Positions 34,565 through 44,493 of a stretch of 48,078 bases of DNA are shown piece by piece. The DNA is from Eubacteriaceae bacterium (GTDB taxonomy: Bacteria > Bacillota > Clostridia > Eubacteriales > Eubacteriaceae): NCBI GenBank assembly GCA_030156895.1, contig JASGLP010000020.1, positions 1-48,078 on the forward strand, written 5' to 3'. Position 1 is the stretch's first letter; every line of letters starts with the position of its first letter. The notes beneath the pieces are model-generated. The model worked only from the letters and a program-made list of their open reading frames with translations. It was not told the origin of the DNA and made no database searches. Position numbers and translations under genes: made by a program.

Positions 34565-35221
34565 ATGAAACGATTATTGATTGCCTGTGAAACACTTAAA
34601 GACGAAGTGGAGCTGGCAATAAAGAATACCGGGCAAGAAATTGAAATTATCTGGATGTCCAACCTGCTCCACGATTCTCCTGACCGTCTACGTACAGCCC
34701 TGCAGGAGCAGATTGACGCAGTAGAAGAAGATTATGATCAGTTGTTGCTGGCGTATGGAAATTGTGGGAATGGATTGCTGGGTTTAAAAAGTGACAAGGC
34801 ACAATTGATTATCCCCAAATTTGAGGACTGCATCGGTCTTGTTTTAAGCAATAAGGAAAATTTGGATCGGATTCGTACCCGTACCTATTTTTTAACTTCA
34901 GGCTGGCTGCGCAGTGAAAAATCCCTGGATGCCGAGTATCAGCATCATGTTGAAAAATATGGGGAAGAACGGGCTAGAATGATTTACGAGATGCTTTACC
35001 ACAACTATAAAGAGCTGATGCTGATTGACACGGGCGCTTACAATGTGGATGACTGGCTGGAGAAGACAAAAGAAATTGGTCAGATGCTTAATCTTGAAGT
35101 GGTGGTTGATCAGGGATCGATTACACCAATCGAAAAATTACTTACAGGTGACTGGGATCAGAATTTTTTAGTCATTGATTCCGGCCGGGTGACAGTTCAG
35201 TCTGATTTTCTGGATTTTTAA
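34565..35221 (+). CDS. DUF1638 family protein
   Basis: 218 residues, soluble. The pattern LLIACETLKDEVELAI at the start, LLLAYGNCGNGLLGL near 59-73 and FEDCIGLVL near 85-93 is that of DUF1638. Such proteins recur next to corrinoid methyltransferase genes in methanogens and acetogens, but their biochemical role is not settled. No methyltransferase gene is adjacent here. Conserved cysteines (C8, C66, C88) could bind metal or cofactor. ATG 34565 follows AGGAG. Monocistronic. Confidence 0.8.
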   Translation: MKRLLIACETLKDEVELAIKNTGQEIEIIWMSNLLHDSPDRLRTALQEQIDAVEEDYDQLLLAYGNCGNGLLGLKSDKAQLIIPKFEDCIGLVLSNKENLDRIRTRTYFLTSGWLRSEKSLDAEYQHHVEKYGEERARMIYEMLYHNYKELMLIDTGAYNVDDWLEKTKEIGQMLNLEVVVDQGSITPIEKLLTGDWDQNFLVIDSGRVTVQSDFLDF

Positions 35222-35372
35222 GTGATAAAAATCTTACAATAAAAGGGAAACTGTGAATTTGTAATTGGAAAGCGGCTGATCAAGATTTGTTTATGGTAAA
35301 TTTGATTTGTATGATGATATTTCGGCAATTTACAAAGGAAGTAGAACGATCCGTTCGAATACAGGAGGTGCT

Positions 35373-36017
35373 ATGAAGACTTTAAGGGAACCTGTGAATG
35401 CTTTAACACATTTAACCGGTCTGATTTTATCGGTGATTGGAATTATTCTGATGCTGGTGATGGTTACGGTACGTCGTGATGTGAATCTGCAAACTGTTAT
35501 TTCAATTATCGCTTTTGGCACCGGTCTTTGTGCGCTTTATCTGGCCAGTTTTCGCTATCACGCAAAGCAGGCAGGAAAAGAAGAAATTGTCAAATTAAAA
35601 AAGATGGATCATGCAATGATCTTTATCCTGATAGCCGGCACATATACCCCCTTTTGCCTGCTCTGTCTGAGCGGCAGCAGCCGGATTGCGATGATGATCG
35701 CAGTCTGGTCGGTGGCCCTGATCGGCATCGTCTTAAAGGTTAAGTGGGTCTTTATGCCACGTTGGATTGGGACAGCCCTCTATATTTTTCTGGGCTGGTT
35801 TGCCCTTTTTGTCATAAAACCTCTGCATCAGGCTCTGCCGCCCAAGGGCTTTTTCCTGCTGGTGGCTGGTGGTGTCATGTATACAGTGGGGGGCGTAATT
35901 TACGCCTTGAAGAAACCTAATTTTTCGAAATCCTTCGGTTTTCATGAATTTTTCCATATTTTTGTGATCTTGGGTTCCTTTTGTCATTTTCTGTGTGTCC
36001 TGCTGTATCTGCTTTAA
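35373..36017 (+). CDS. hemolysin III family membrane protein
   Basis: 214 residues with seven predicted spans, the bacterial branch of the PAQR superfamily (YqfA/TrhA; formerly hemolysin III). Typical features: REPVNALTHLTGLILSVIG at the start, a conserved SFRYHA after span 2, and FHEFFHIFVILGSFCHF near the end with the His residues that bind metal in PAQR receptors. The name hemolysin is historical; in bacteria the proteins affect membrane lipid fluidity. Start ATG 35373 follows ACAGGAGG. Confidence 0.9.
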   Translation: MKTLREPVNALTHLTGLILSVIGIILMLVMVTVRRDVNLQTVISIIAFGTGLCALYLASFRYHAKQAGKEEIVKLKKMDHAMIFILIAGTYTPFCLLCLSGSSRIAMMIAVWSVALIGIVLKVKWVFMPRWIGTALYIFLGWFALFVIKPLHQALPPKGFFLLVAGGVMYTVGGVIYALKKPNFSKSFGFHEFFHIFVILGSFCHFLCVLLYLL

Positions 36018-37846
<1,829 letters not shown>

Positions 37847-37860
37847 ATGGTATTGGAAAA

Positions 37861-37889
37861 AATCGAGATCCCGGATCTTGATTTTTTTT
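37861..37889 (+). terminator. pyrG terminator
   Basis: A 10-bp stem, AATCGAGATC paired with GATCTTGATT (one G-T pair), three-base loop, followed by seven Ts. Confidence 0.9.
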
Positions 37890-37922
37890 GAGAACAAACA
37901 CCAGATTTAGATAATGAGGAAA

Positions 37923-38113
37923 TGTGGATAAGTTTGAGTTATTGACAGTTTCGCTGATAAATTAGTGGAAAAAGCGGTGGACAAGTCACGATAATGTGGA
38001 TAAGTTTGTGGAAAAGTGGAAAGAATGGCTAAAAATCCACAAACTTTAAAAGTTGGTCTAATCAAAAAGCTGTGAATAAGATGAGTAACGAAATTGGTTA
38101 TATTGTGGAAAAC
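37923..38113. promoter_or_regulatory. cluster of DnaA boxes
   Basis: Five 9-mers match the DnaA-box consensus TTWTNCACA, all read on the minus strand: 37923-37931 and 37995-38003 (TTATCCACA), 38007-38015 and 38105-38113 (TTTTCCACA), and 38071-38079 (TTATTCACA). Weaker relatives lie near 37963 and 37977. An AT-rich stretch runs from 38114 to the nadE start. No dnaA or dnaN is nearby. It may bind DnaA to titrate it or to control nadE, or may help initiation; only the boxes are seen. Confidence 0.65.
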
Positions 38114-38188
38114 TATTTTCAATCAATTAATTGCTGATAAATGCGAATAAAAAATGAAAGTGAAAATAAATAATATTAGGTGAATATA

Positions 38189-40126
38189 ATGCATGAATAT
38201 GGGATGGTACGTGTAGCTTGCGCGGTTCCCCGTTTACAGCTGGCGGCGTGTCAGAAAAACAGTCAGGGGATTATCGATTTGTCAAAAACGGCCTATGAAA
38301 ACGGGGTGGAGGTTCTTTTGTTTCCGGAACTTGCAATTACCGGTTATACTTGCGGCGATCTTTTTTTTCAGCGATCATTGCAACAAAATGCGGTGGATGC
38401 CCTTGGTCAGATCTGTGACTGGAGTCGAGGAAAAAAAATGCTCTTGGTGATCGGTATGCCTTTGGCGGTTGACGGGTGTCTTTATAATGTTGCGGCAGTC
38501 ATCAATGATGGAAAAATTTTGGGCCTTGTACCAAAGACCTACATCCCCAATCAGCAGGAATTTTATGAAAAGCGTTGGTTTCAGCCGGCAACAAGTTTAA
38601 GAAGAACAACAATTGAACTTTTAAACCAGCAGGTGCCGATTGGGACAGAGCTTTTATTTGAACATCAGTCTGTAAAAGACTGTGTTCTGGCCATTGAAAT
38701 CTGTGAAGATTTGTGGGTGCCGGTGCCGCCGGGATCTTTCCATGCCCTGGCGGGTGCGACCCTGATTCTCAATCCTTCAGCCAGCAATGAGATTGTCGGC
38801 AAAAGCGATTATCGACGTGAGCTGATTCGTTCCCAGTCCGGTCGTTTAAACTGCGGTTATTTATATGCCTCATCAGGATTTGGCGAATCCACCTCGGATT
38901 TGGTTTTCGGAGGTCATGCCCTGATTGCCGAAAAAGGGATTCTGCTAGAGGAATTGCCTAAATTTAATGAAGGTGATAAGCTTTTAATCACGGATATCGA
39001 TACGGAGTCATTGATTCATGACCGACAGATGCTGCAGGGGTATGGCGATTGTAAAGAGCTGTTAAAAGAAAAATGCTATCGGCGAATTGCTTTCGACACG
39101 CGTCCGGCTGAGACGCTTAGCAGAAAAGTCAATCCTTTTCCTTTCGTGCCGGGGAATGAAGCCCGCCGCAGTGAGCGCTGTGAGGAAATCTTTAATATTC
39201 AGACCATGGGTCTGGGCAGCCGAATCAAGCATATCGGCAACCCGAAAATGGTGGTGGGCATCTCGGGCGGTCTTGATTCCACCATGGCCTTGTTGGTCTG
39301 CGCCAGTGTTTGTGACCGCTTTGATATCCCCCGTGACAGTATTCACGCTGTCACCATGCCTGGTTTTGGCACCACTGATCGTACTTATGATAATGCTGTC
39401 GCATTGATTAAGGGGATTGGTGCAACTTTTCACGAAATATCCATCGTTGAAGCCTGTCAAAAACATTTTGCTGATATCGGCCATTCCATGTCAGTCCATG
39501 ATGTGACCTACGAAAACGTCCAGGCCAGGGAACGAACTCAGATCCTGATGGATCTTGCCAATAAATTGAATGGCCTGGTAATTGGCACCGGTGATTTATC
39601 GGAGCTGGCGCTTGGCTGGGCAACTTATAATGGCGACCACATGTCGATGTATGGCGTTAATGGCAGTATTCCCAAAACTTTGATTCGCTATCTGGTAAAA
39701 TGGGTGGCTGATCACGAAAAGGATGAAACAATCCGTGATATTCTTTATGATGTTTTGGATACACCGGTTTCACCGGAACTCTTACCACCGGATCAGAATG
39801 GCCAAATTCAGCAAAAAACGGAGGAAACGGTTGGCCCCTATGAGCTTCATGACTTTTTTATCTATCATATGGTTAGACAGGGAGCTTCCCCCAAAAAAAT
39901 CTATCTGCTGGCTTTAAATGCCTTTGCCGGGATTTATGAAAAGCCGGTCATATTAAAATGGCTCAAGAGCTACTATCGGCGCTTTTTTACCCAGCAGTTT
40001 AAAAGAAATTGTCTGCCCGACGGTCCCAAGGTGGGATCTGTCTCTTTTTCACCACGGGGTGACTGGCGGATGCCTTCAGATGCCCAGTTCAAAATGTGGC
40101 TTGAAGAATTGGAGACCATTCAATAA
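38189..40126 (+). CDS. nadE: glutamine-dependent NAD+ synthetase
   Basis: It makes NAD from deamido-NAD, ATP and glutamine. 645 residues with two domains. The N-terminal nitrilase-like glutaminase (~1-290) has FPELAITGYTCGDLFF with the catalytic Glu, and EICEDLWVP with the nucleophile Cys. The C-terminal PP-loop synthetase has SGGLDSTMAL (~359-368), then GTGDLSELALGWATY and NGSIPKTLIRYL. The start is ATG 38189 behind AGGTG; GTG 38180 in frame overlaps that site. It lies directly downstream of the DnaA-box cluster. Confidence 0.95.
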   Translation: MHEYGMVRVACAVPRLQLAACQKNSQGIIDLSKTAYENGVEVLLFPELAITGYTCGDLFFQRSLQQNAVDALGQICDWSRGKKMLLVIGMPLAVDGCLYNVAAVINDGKILGLVPKTYIPNQQEFYEKRWFQPATSLRRTTIELLNQQVPIGTELLFEHQSVKDCVLAIEICEDLWVPVPPGSFHALAGATLILNPSASNEIVGKSDYRRELIRSQSGRLNCGYLYASSGFGESTSDLVFGGHALIAEKGILLEELPKFNEGDKLLITDIDTESLIHDRQMLQGYGDCKELLKEKCYRRIAFDTRPAETLSRKVNPFPFVPGNEARRSERCEEIFNIQTMGLGSRIKHIGNPKMVVGISGGLDSTMALLVCASVCDRFDIPRDSIHAVTMPGFGTTDRTYDNAVALIKGIGATFHEISIVEACQKHFADIGHSMSVHDVTYENVQARERTQILMDLANKLNGLVIGTGDLSELALGWATYNGDHMSMYGVNGSIPKTLIRYLVKWVADHEKDETIRDILYDVLDTPVSPELLPPDQNGQIQQKTEETVGPYELHDFFIYHMVRQGASPKKIYLLALNAFAGIYEKPVILKWLKSYYRRFFTQQFKRNCLPDGPKVGSVSFSPRGDWRMPSDAQFKMWLEELETIQ

Positions 40127-40150
40127 AAAAAACCGGCTATCAGCCGGTTT
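40122..40150 (-). terminator. terminator between nadE and the XRE gene
   Basis: AAACCGGCT (40130-40138)/AGCCGGTTT (40142-40150). On the minus strand it runs into eight Ts, so it serves the leftward XRE gene; rightward it has only a short T-run but may stop nadE as well. Confidence 0.85.
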
Positions 40151-40553
40151 AGGATTCTTTTCTATACTGTTGCAAGAGTACATCGTGTTTGAAATTGATA
40201 AAGTCGAGGATTTCTCGCTTGGCTTCCTCGCTGACCATGGCATAGCCAAAAAGACCCAGCAGATCTTTCATTTCCAGTTCCTGCTGAAGCTGTTCATGGG
40301 TTTTTAGGCTGCCTTCTTCTTTTAGTTTGGCATCATTAAGCGAGGTCGGATTATTTGTTCGACAGAGCAGATAATCAACCGAAACATTAAAGTAGTCGGC
40401 TATTTCCAGCAACAACTGGTTTTCCGGCAGATTTTTATCTTTTTCATATTTTGAAATTGAACTTTTGTTCAGATTAAATTGTTCAGCAAAGTCTTGTTGT
40501 GTCATATCCATATTAATACGCAGCCGTTTTAAACGGGTTCCAAATGTAGACAT
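40149..40553 (-). CDS. XRE-family transcriptional regulator
   Basis: 134 residues. The N-terminal helix-turn-helix (~7-62) reads MTQQDFAEQFNLNKSSISKYEKDKNL (residues 17-42), followed by LLLEIADYFNVSVDYLLCRT, the usual end of this domain in Clostridia. The C-terminal ~65 residues are helical and unassigned, perhaps for dimerisation. It is monocistronic. An inverted repeat over its own promoter suggests autoregulation. Its target genes are unknown; the divergent DEAD-box gene is one candidate. Confidence 0.88.
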   Translation of the reverse strand: MSTFGTRLKRLRINMDMTQQDFAEQFNLNKSSISKYEKDKNLPENQLLLEIADYFNVSVDYLLCRTNNPTSLNDAKLKEEGSLKTHEQLQQELEMKDLLGLFGYAMVSEEAKREILDFINFKHDVLLQQYRKES

Positions 40554-40587
40554 TCCATACCTCCACTAAATTCTTAATAATGATATC

Positions 40588-40615
40588 ATTATACACTATA
40601 ATCACATTTTTGTGA
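40588..40615 (-). promoter_or_regulatory. XRE gene promoter with operator-like inverted repeat
   Basis: Leftward TATAAT (40588-40593) with the perfect inverted repeat TCACA-TTTT-TGTGA (40602-40615) over the -35 area. A second small palindrome AATGATATCATT (near 40579-40590) overlaps the -10. Confidence 0.5.
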
Positions 40616-40800
40616 CATTTTTTTCAAATAAATGCCTAATGAGCAACAATACTTAAACTTAAAAAACAAGGCTCTCAATCATTAAAAAAATTGTGATGTG
40701 ATAAATGGCTATTAAATGGGAATTAGTTAGAATAAATAAAAAAAGAGTTTTAAATCAGAAAATTGAGAAGGAGACTTTTCTTAAGGTAAGAAAAGTATGA
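40616..40800. other. AT-rich intergenic region with a 10-bp hairpin
   Basis: No gene is seen. A perfect stem ACTTTTCTTA-agg-TAAGAAAAGT lies at 40774-40796, upstream of the helicase promoter and so not in its transcript if that promoter is used. Its role is unknown; it could be a binding site or the leader hairpin of a longer transcript. Confidence 0.4.
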
Positions 40801-40829
40801 TTGCTATTAATAGCTAAATCATCTATAAT
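40801..40829 (+). promoter_or_regulatory. DEAD-box helicase promoter
   Basis: TTGCTA (40801-40806), 17-bp spacer, TATAAT (40824-40829), 30 bases before the ATG. Confidence 0.7.
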
Positions 40830-40858
40830 AAGATGTTAGATTCACGAAAGGATAATAG

Positions 40859-42535
40859 ATGAAATTTACAGAATTAGAAATTAATGAACACTTAATGCAG
40901 GCCATCGAAAAAATGGGTTTTGTCGAGATGACGGAAATCCAGGAAAGAGCCATTCCCCAGCTGATGGAAGGTGGAGATTTGATCGGTAAGTCCCAAACGG
41001 GGACCGGAAAGACCGTAGCTTTTTCCATACCTGCCATTACCAAAATAGATCCGGAGCTTAGAAAAGTTCAGGTTTTAATTTTATGCCCGACACGGGAACT
41101 GGCAGTCCAGGTTTCCGACGAAGTGAGAAAGCTTTTAAAATACAGCAGCGGCATTAAGGTACTGCCAATCTTTGGTGGGGCCTCAATTGAACGACAAATT
41201 AAAGATCTCAAAACGGGGGTCCAAATCGTCGTTGGAACACCTGGCCGAGTGATGGATCATATGCGCCGAAAAACCCTGAAACTCAACAACATATCCATGG
41301 TCGTTTTGGATGAAGCGGATGAAATGCTGAACATGGGTTTCAGAGAAGATATCGAATTGATTCTTGATGATATTGATCATGAAATTCAGACGGTTCTTTT
41401 TTCGGCAACAATGCCCAAACCCATTTTGAAGATTGCCGAAACCTATCAGAAAGATCCGGTAATGGTTGAAGTTTCACCTAAAAATATGGTGGCGCCAAGT
41501 ATCGAACAAAAGTATTTCAATATCAGCGATCATCACAAATTTGAGGCTTTGACCCGTCTGATCGATGTCTACAAGCCTAAGCGATCACTTATTTTTTGCA
41601 ATACCAAAAAATACGTGGATGAGATTACCGACGATCTGAAAAAGCTTGGGTATTCAGTGGATAAAATTCACGGTGATATGCGTCAGATGTCAAGAATGGC
41701 GGTTTTAAACCAGTTTTCAAAAGGCCAGTTAAATATTCTGGTTGCCACTGATGTAGCTGCCCGTGGAATTGATGTGGACGATGTGGATATTGTCTTTAAT
41801 TATGATGTGCCGGATAATGAAGAATACTATGTTCACCGAATTGGCCGAACCGGTCGGGCTGGAAAAAGCGGTTTATCCCTGACTTTAGCTAGAAGCCGCG
41901 ATCAGTTCAGACTGAAGAAAATTACTGACTACACCAAGAAAAGCATCGAGCGAGATCTGATTCCCACCAGTGAAGTCATCAACGATATCAAGATTGCGCA
42001 TTTCCATGAACGTTTTGCTCTGCGTGCGGAAAAAGAGCAGAGTCTTGAAAATTATCTGAAAATCATCGAGGAGCTTAAAGAAAAAGGATACACAGCTGAA
42101 ACAATTGCTGCGGTTTTATTACAGGTTCAGCTTCCTTTATCGGAGCTTGAAGATTTAAATATGGTGGAACGCCGTGCGCGTCGAACAGACAGTAATACCA
42201 GTCGTCGGGGTGTTAAAGGTCGTCGTGATGGCCGTGATAGTCGTGACAGCCGTGATGGTGGACGAGGCAAAAGACCCGGACCGGAGCGGACGAAAAGACT
42301 GTTTATCAGTGTTGGTGAAAAAGACCGGGTGCAGAAACGTGATATTTTAGGAGCTGTATGCGGTGAGTGCGGTATTCCGTCATCAATGGTTGGTAATATT
42401 GACATGTATGATAAATTCACCTTTGTTGATGTTGATGAAGAAATGGCCAAGAAAGTCGAAAAACGACTTGATGGCAAAACCATTAAAGATCACAAGGTTA
42501 AAGTAGAAGTTTCCAAGAAAAAGAAAAAGAAATAA
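40859..42535 (+). CDS. DEAD-box RNA helicase with C-terminal DbpA-like RNA-binding domain
   Basis: 558 residues. Q-motif MTEIQERAIPQLM, Walker A SQTGTGKT, PTRELAVQ, DEAD in VVLDEADEMLNMGF, SAT and HRIGRTGRAGKSG are complete, so it is an active ATP-dependent RNA helicase. A linker of Arg/Asp/Gly-rich sequence (RRDGRDSRDSRDGGRGKRPG, ~455-475) resembles RGG tails, followed by a DbpA/CsdA RNA-binding fold (LFISVGEKDRVQKRDILGAV) and a Lys-rich end. Likely roles are ribosome assembly or RNA decay, often cold-induced. ATG 40859 follows AAAGGA. Confidence 0.93.
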   Translation: MKFTELEINEHLMQAIEKMGFVEMTEIQERAIPQLMEGGDLIGKSQTGTGKTVAFSIPAITKIDPELRKVQVLILCPTRELAVQVSDEVRKLLKYSSGIKVLPIFGGASIERQIKDLKTGVQIVVGTPGRVMDHMRRKTLKLNNISMVVLDEADEMLNMGFREDIELILDDIDHEIQTVLFSATMPKPILKIAETYQKDPVMVEVSPKNMVAPSIEQKYFNISDHHKFEALTRLIDVYKPKRSLIFCNTKKYVDEITDDLKKLGYSVDKIHGDMRQMSRMAVLNQFSKGQLNILVATDVAARGIDVDDVDIVFNYDVPDNEEYYVHRIGRTGRAGKSGLSLTLARSRDQFRLKKITDYTKKSIERDLIPTSEVINDIKIAHFHERFALRAEKEQSLENYLKIIEELKEKGYTAETIAAVLLQVQLPLSELEDLNMVERRARRTDSNTSRRGVKGRRDGRDSRDSRDGGRGKRPGPERTKRLFISVGEKDRVQKRDILGAVCGECGIPSSMVGNIDMYDKFTFVDVDEEMAKKVEKRLDGKTIKDHKVKVEVSKKKKKK

Positions 42536-42543
42536 GAGAGACA

Positions 42544-43932
42544 ATGGAGCAGTCAATGAAAGAAAAAGAAAATAAATTGGGTATTATGCCGATTCCAAGA
42601 CTTCTCCTGACCATGTCCTTACCGGCGATCTTTTCGATGATCATTCAGGCCCTTTACAACGTCGTTGACAGTATCTTTGTCGCGCAGCTTGGGGAAGCCT
42701 CATTAACTGCTGTGTCGCTGGCTTTTCCAATTCAGATTGTGATTATTTCCTGCTTTGTGGGAATGGGTGTCGGTATCAATTCGTCCATTTCCCGACGGCT
42801 GGGGGAACATAAAAAATCGGAAGCTGAAAATGTTTCAGAACATGGTTTTCTAGTGGCGCTTTTTTTAGCGATCGCAATCGGAGTGATGGGCTTTTTAGTC
42901 GCGCAGCCTTTTATTAGTCTGTTTACGGATGATGCGGCGATTATTTCACAGGGACGCGATTATATTACGGTTGTGACAATTTTTAGTTTTGGCAGTATTT
43001 TTACCCAGGCGGCTTTTGCTACGCTGCAAGGCAGCGGTGAAATGATCAAACCGATGATTGGCCAGATAATTGGTGCTGTCAGTAACATCATTTTAGATCC
43101 GATTATGATTTTTGGTTTACTTGGAATGCCGGCACAGGGCGTTAAAGGTGCAGCAATTGCCACCGTTATTGGGCAGCTATTGGCGATGGTATATATTTTA
43201 CTGGTCTTATTTAGAGGCAAGAACAATTTACTCAAACTGAATTTTGCGAAATTTTCGTTTCAGTCAAAGATTATAAAGGATATTGTTGTTGTCGGTTTAC
43301 CGGCAGCCATTATGCAGGGCTTGGGTTCGGTTATGATTACCGGTTATAATCTGATTCTGTCAGGTTTTGGCATGTCTGCGGTGGCGGTATTCGGCGTTTA
43401 TTTTCGGATTCAGTCCTTTATTTTCATGCCGGTCTTTGGACTAGGGCAGGGAGCGATGCCGATTTTTGGCTTTAATTTTGGAGCTAAAAACAAGAGTCGT
43501 TTTAATGAAACGCTAAAAGTAGCCGGATCTGCGGCGCTGGCAATTATGCTGGTAGGGATGATTGTCTTTTGGCTCTTTCCACAGCAGCTATTAATTCCAT
43601 TCAATCCCTCTCAGGAAATGAAGGATATTGCCGTCCATTGCTTCAGGTCAATCAGTTTGGGATTTCCCATTGCCGGGGTATCGATCATGATTTCGACCAG
43701 TTTTCAGGCCATGGGTAAAGCTTATATCAGTATGATTGCTTCATTTATCAGACAAATTATCTGTTTATTGCCGATTTCCTGGCTCTTATCACAAATTGGC
43801 GGATTGCAATTAGTCTGGTATGGTTTTGTCATTGCCGAGGTGATTTGTATTGTTTACCAGCTCTTTATGTACAAGCGGTTAGAAAGTCAAATTATGGATC
43901 AGTGGGCAGTGGCGGAAAATGAATATTTATAA
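42544..43932 (+). CDS. MATE family efflux transporter
   Basis: 462 residues, twelve predicted spans in two MatE repeats; NorM/DinF-type cation-coupled drug export. N-terminal repeat begins PRLLLTMSLPAIFSMIIQALYNVVDSIFVA, and the second contains FGVYFRIQSFIFMPVFGLGQGAMPIFGFNFGA, both typical. The start is ATG 42544; ATG 42556 in frame has a better ribosome site (GGAG) and may be the true one. It is nine bases after the helicase stop, so probably co-transcribed. Substrate unknown. Confidence 0.9.
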   Translation: MEQSMKEKENKLGIMPIPRLLLTMSLPAIFSMIIQALYNVVDSIFVAQLGEASLTAVSLAFPIQIVIISCFVGMGVGINSSISRRLGEHKKSEAENVSEHGFLVALFLAIAIGVMGFLVAQPFISLFTDDAAIISQGRDYITVVTIFSFGSIFTQAAFATLQGSGEMIKPMIGQIIGAVSNIILDPIMIFGLLGMPAQGVKGAAIATVIGQLLAMVYILLVLFRGKNNLLKLNFAKFSFQSKIIKDIVVVGLPAAIMQGLGSVMITGYNLILSGFGMSAVAVFGVYFRIQSFIFMPVFGLGQGAMPIFGFNFGAKNKSRFNETLKVAGSAALAIMLVGMIVFWLFPQQLLIPFNPSQEMKDIAVHCFRSISLGFPIAGVSIMISTSFQAMGKAYISMIASFIRQIICLLPISWLLSQIGGLQLVWYGFVIAEVICIVYQLFMYKRLESQIMDQWAVAENEYL

Positions 43933-43960
43933 TCACAAAGCAGGTTTTTAGATTTCAAAT

Positions 43961-44001
43961 AAAAAAGTTCTACCGAACGAATTCGTTGGCAGAACTTTTT
44001 T
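43961..44001. terminator. bidirectional terminator after the MATE gene
   Basis: AAAAAAGTTCT...AACGAATTCGTT...AGAACTTTTTT: a long stem-loop with A- and T-runs at the ends, between the convergent MATE and mrnC genes. Confidence 0.9.
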
Positions 44002-44043
44002 AATGCAAAAAATTTAGCATAGTTGTGATTGACTATTGCGTAT

Positions 44044-44493
44044 CTAAATGGTTTTGATTTCTTTTGAGCCGTCAATCAAACTGATGCCCTTCAAGCAAAG
44101 CCAGTCAAGTCGCTCCTGGTTGCCAACCAGATAAAGATAGCCGACCAGGGCTTCAAAGCCGGTGGCATATCGGTAGTCACCGGGCTTAGCGTTTTTTGGT
44201 GCCTGTGATCGGGTGTTGCGACCGCGCTTAACAATTCTGAGCTCATCTTCGGTTAGCTGATCCATCAGGGCGTGAATGATAAAGGCCTGTGCCTCAGCCT
44301 TTACATAACGGGCTGAGGTCTTAGTCATAAAATGGACATTTTGGTGGCCAGTGCCGACAAGATAGAGTCTGATAAAATTCGAAAAGATTCCGTCACCCAC
44401 GTAGGCCAATGCCAGTGGGTTCATAGCCATTACCTCGGATACCGAATATTTTTTATAAACGGAGTCCTGTATTTCCTTTAGGCCCGTTTCCAT
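44044..44493 (-). CDS. mrnC: Mini-ribonuclease III
   Basis: 149 residues: an RNase III catalytic domain without the double-stranded RNA-binding domain. [22 protein letters not shown] (25-46) carries the catalytic Asp34, and [17 protein letters not shown] near the C-terminus has the second acidic site. In B. subtilis it matures 23S rRNA ends. It overlaps the cysS 3' end by 16 bases, the same cysS-mrnC pair as in Bacillus. Confidence 0.94.
   Translation of the reverse strand: METGLKEIQDSVYKKYSVSEVMAMNPLALAYVGDGIFSNFIRLYLVGTGHQNVHFMTKTSARYVKAEAQAFIIHALMDQLTEDELRIVKRGRNTRSQAPKNAKPGDYRYATGFEALVGYLYLVGNQERLDWLCLKGISLIDGSKEIKTI

Noticed and set aside
35373-36017. Virulence-type hemolysin
   Set aside because: The family name is historical; the sequence is a seven-span PAQR-type membrane protein with no toxin features.
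37890-38188. Chromosomal origin of replication
   Set aside because: The DnaA boxes are real, but dnaA, dnaN, rpmH and a strand-switch in gene orientation are missing here, so calling it oriC is not justified.
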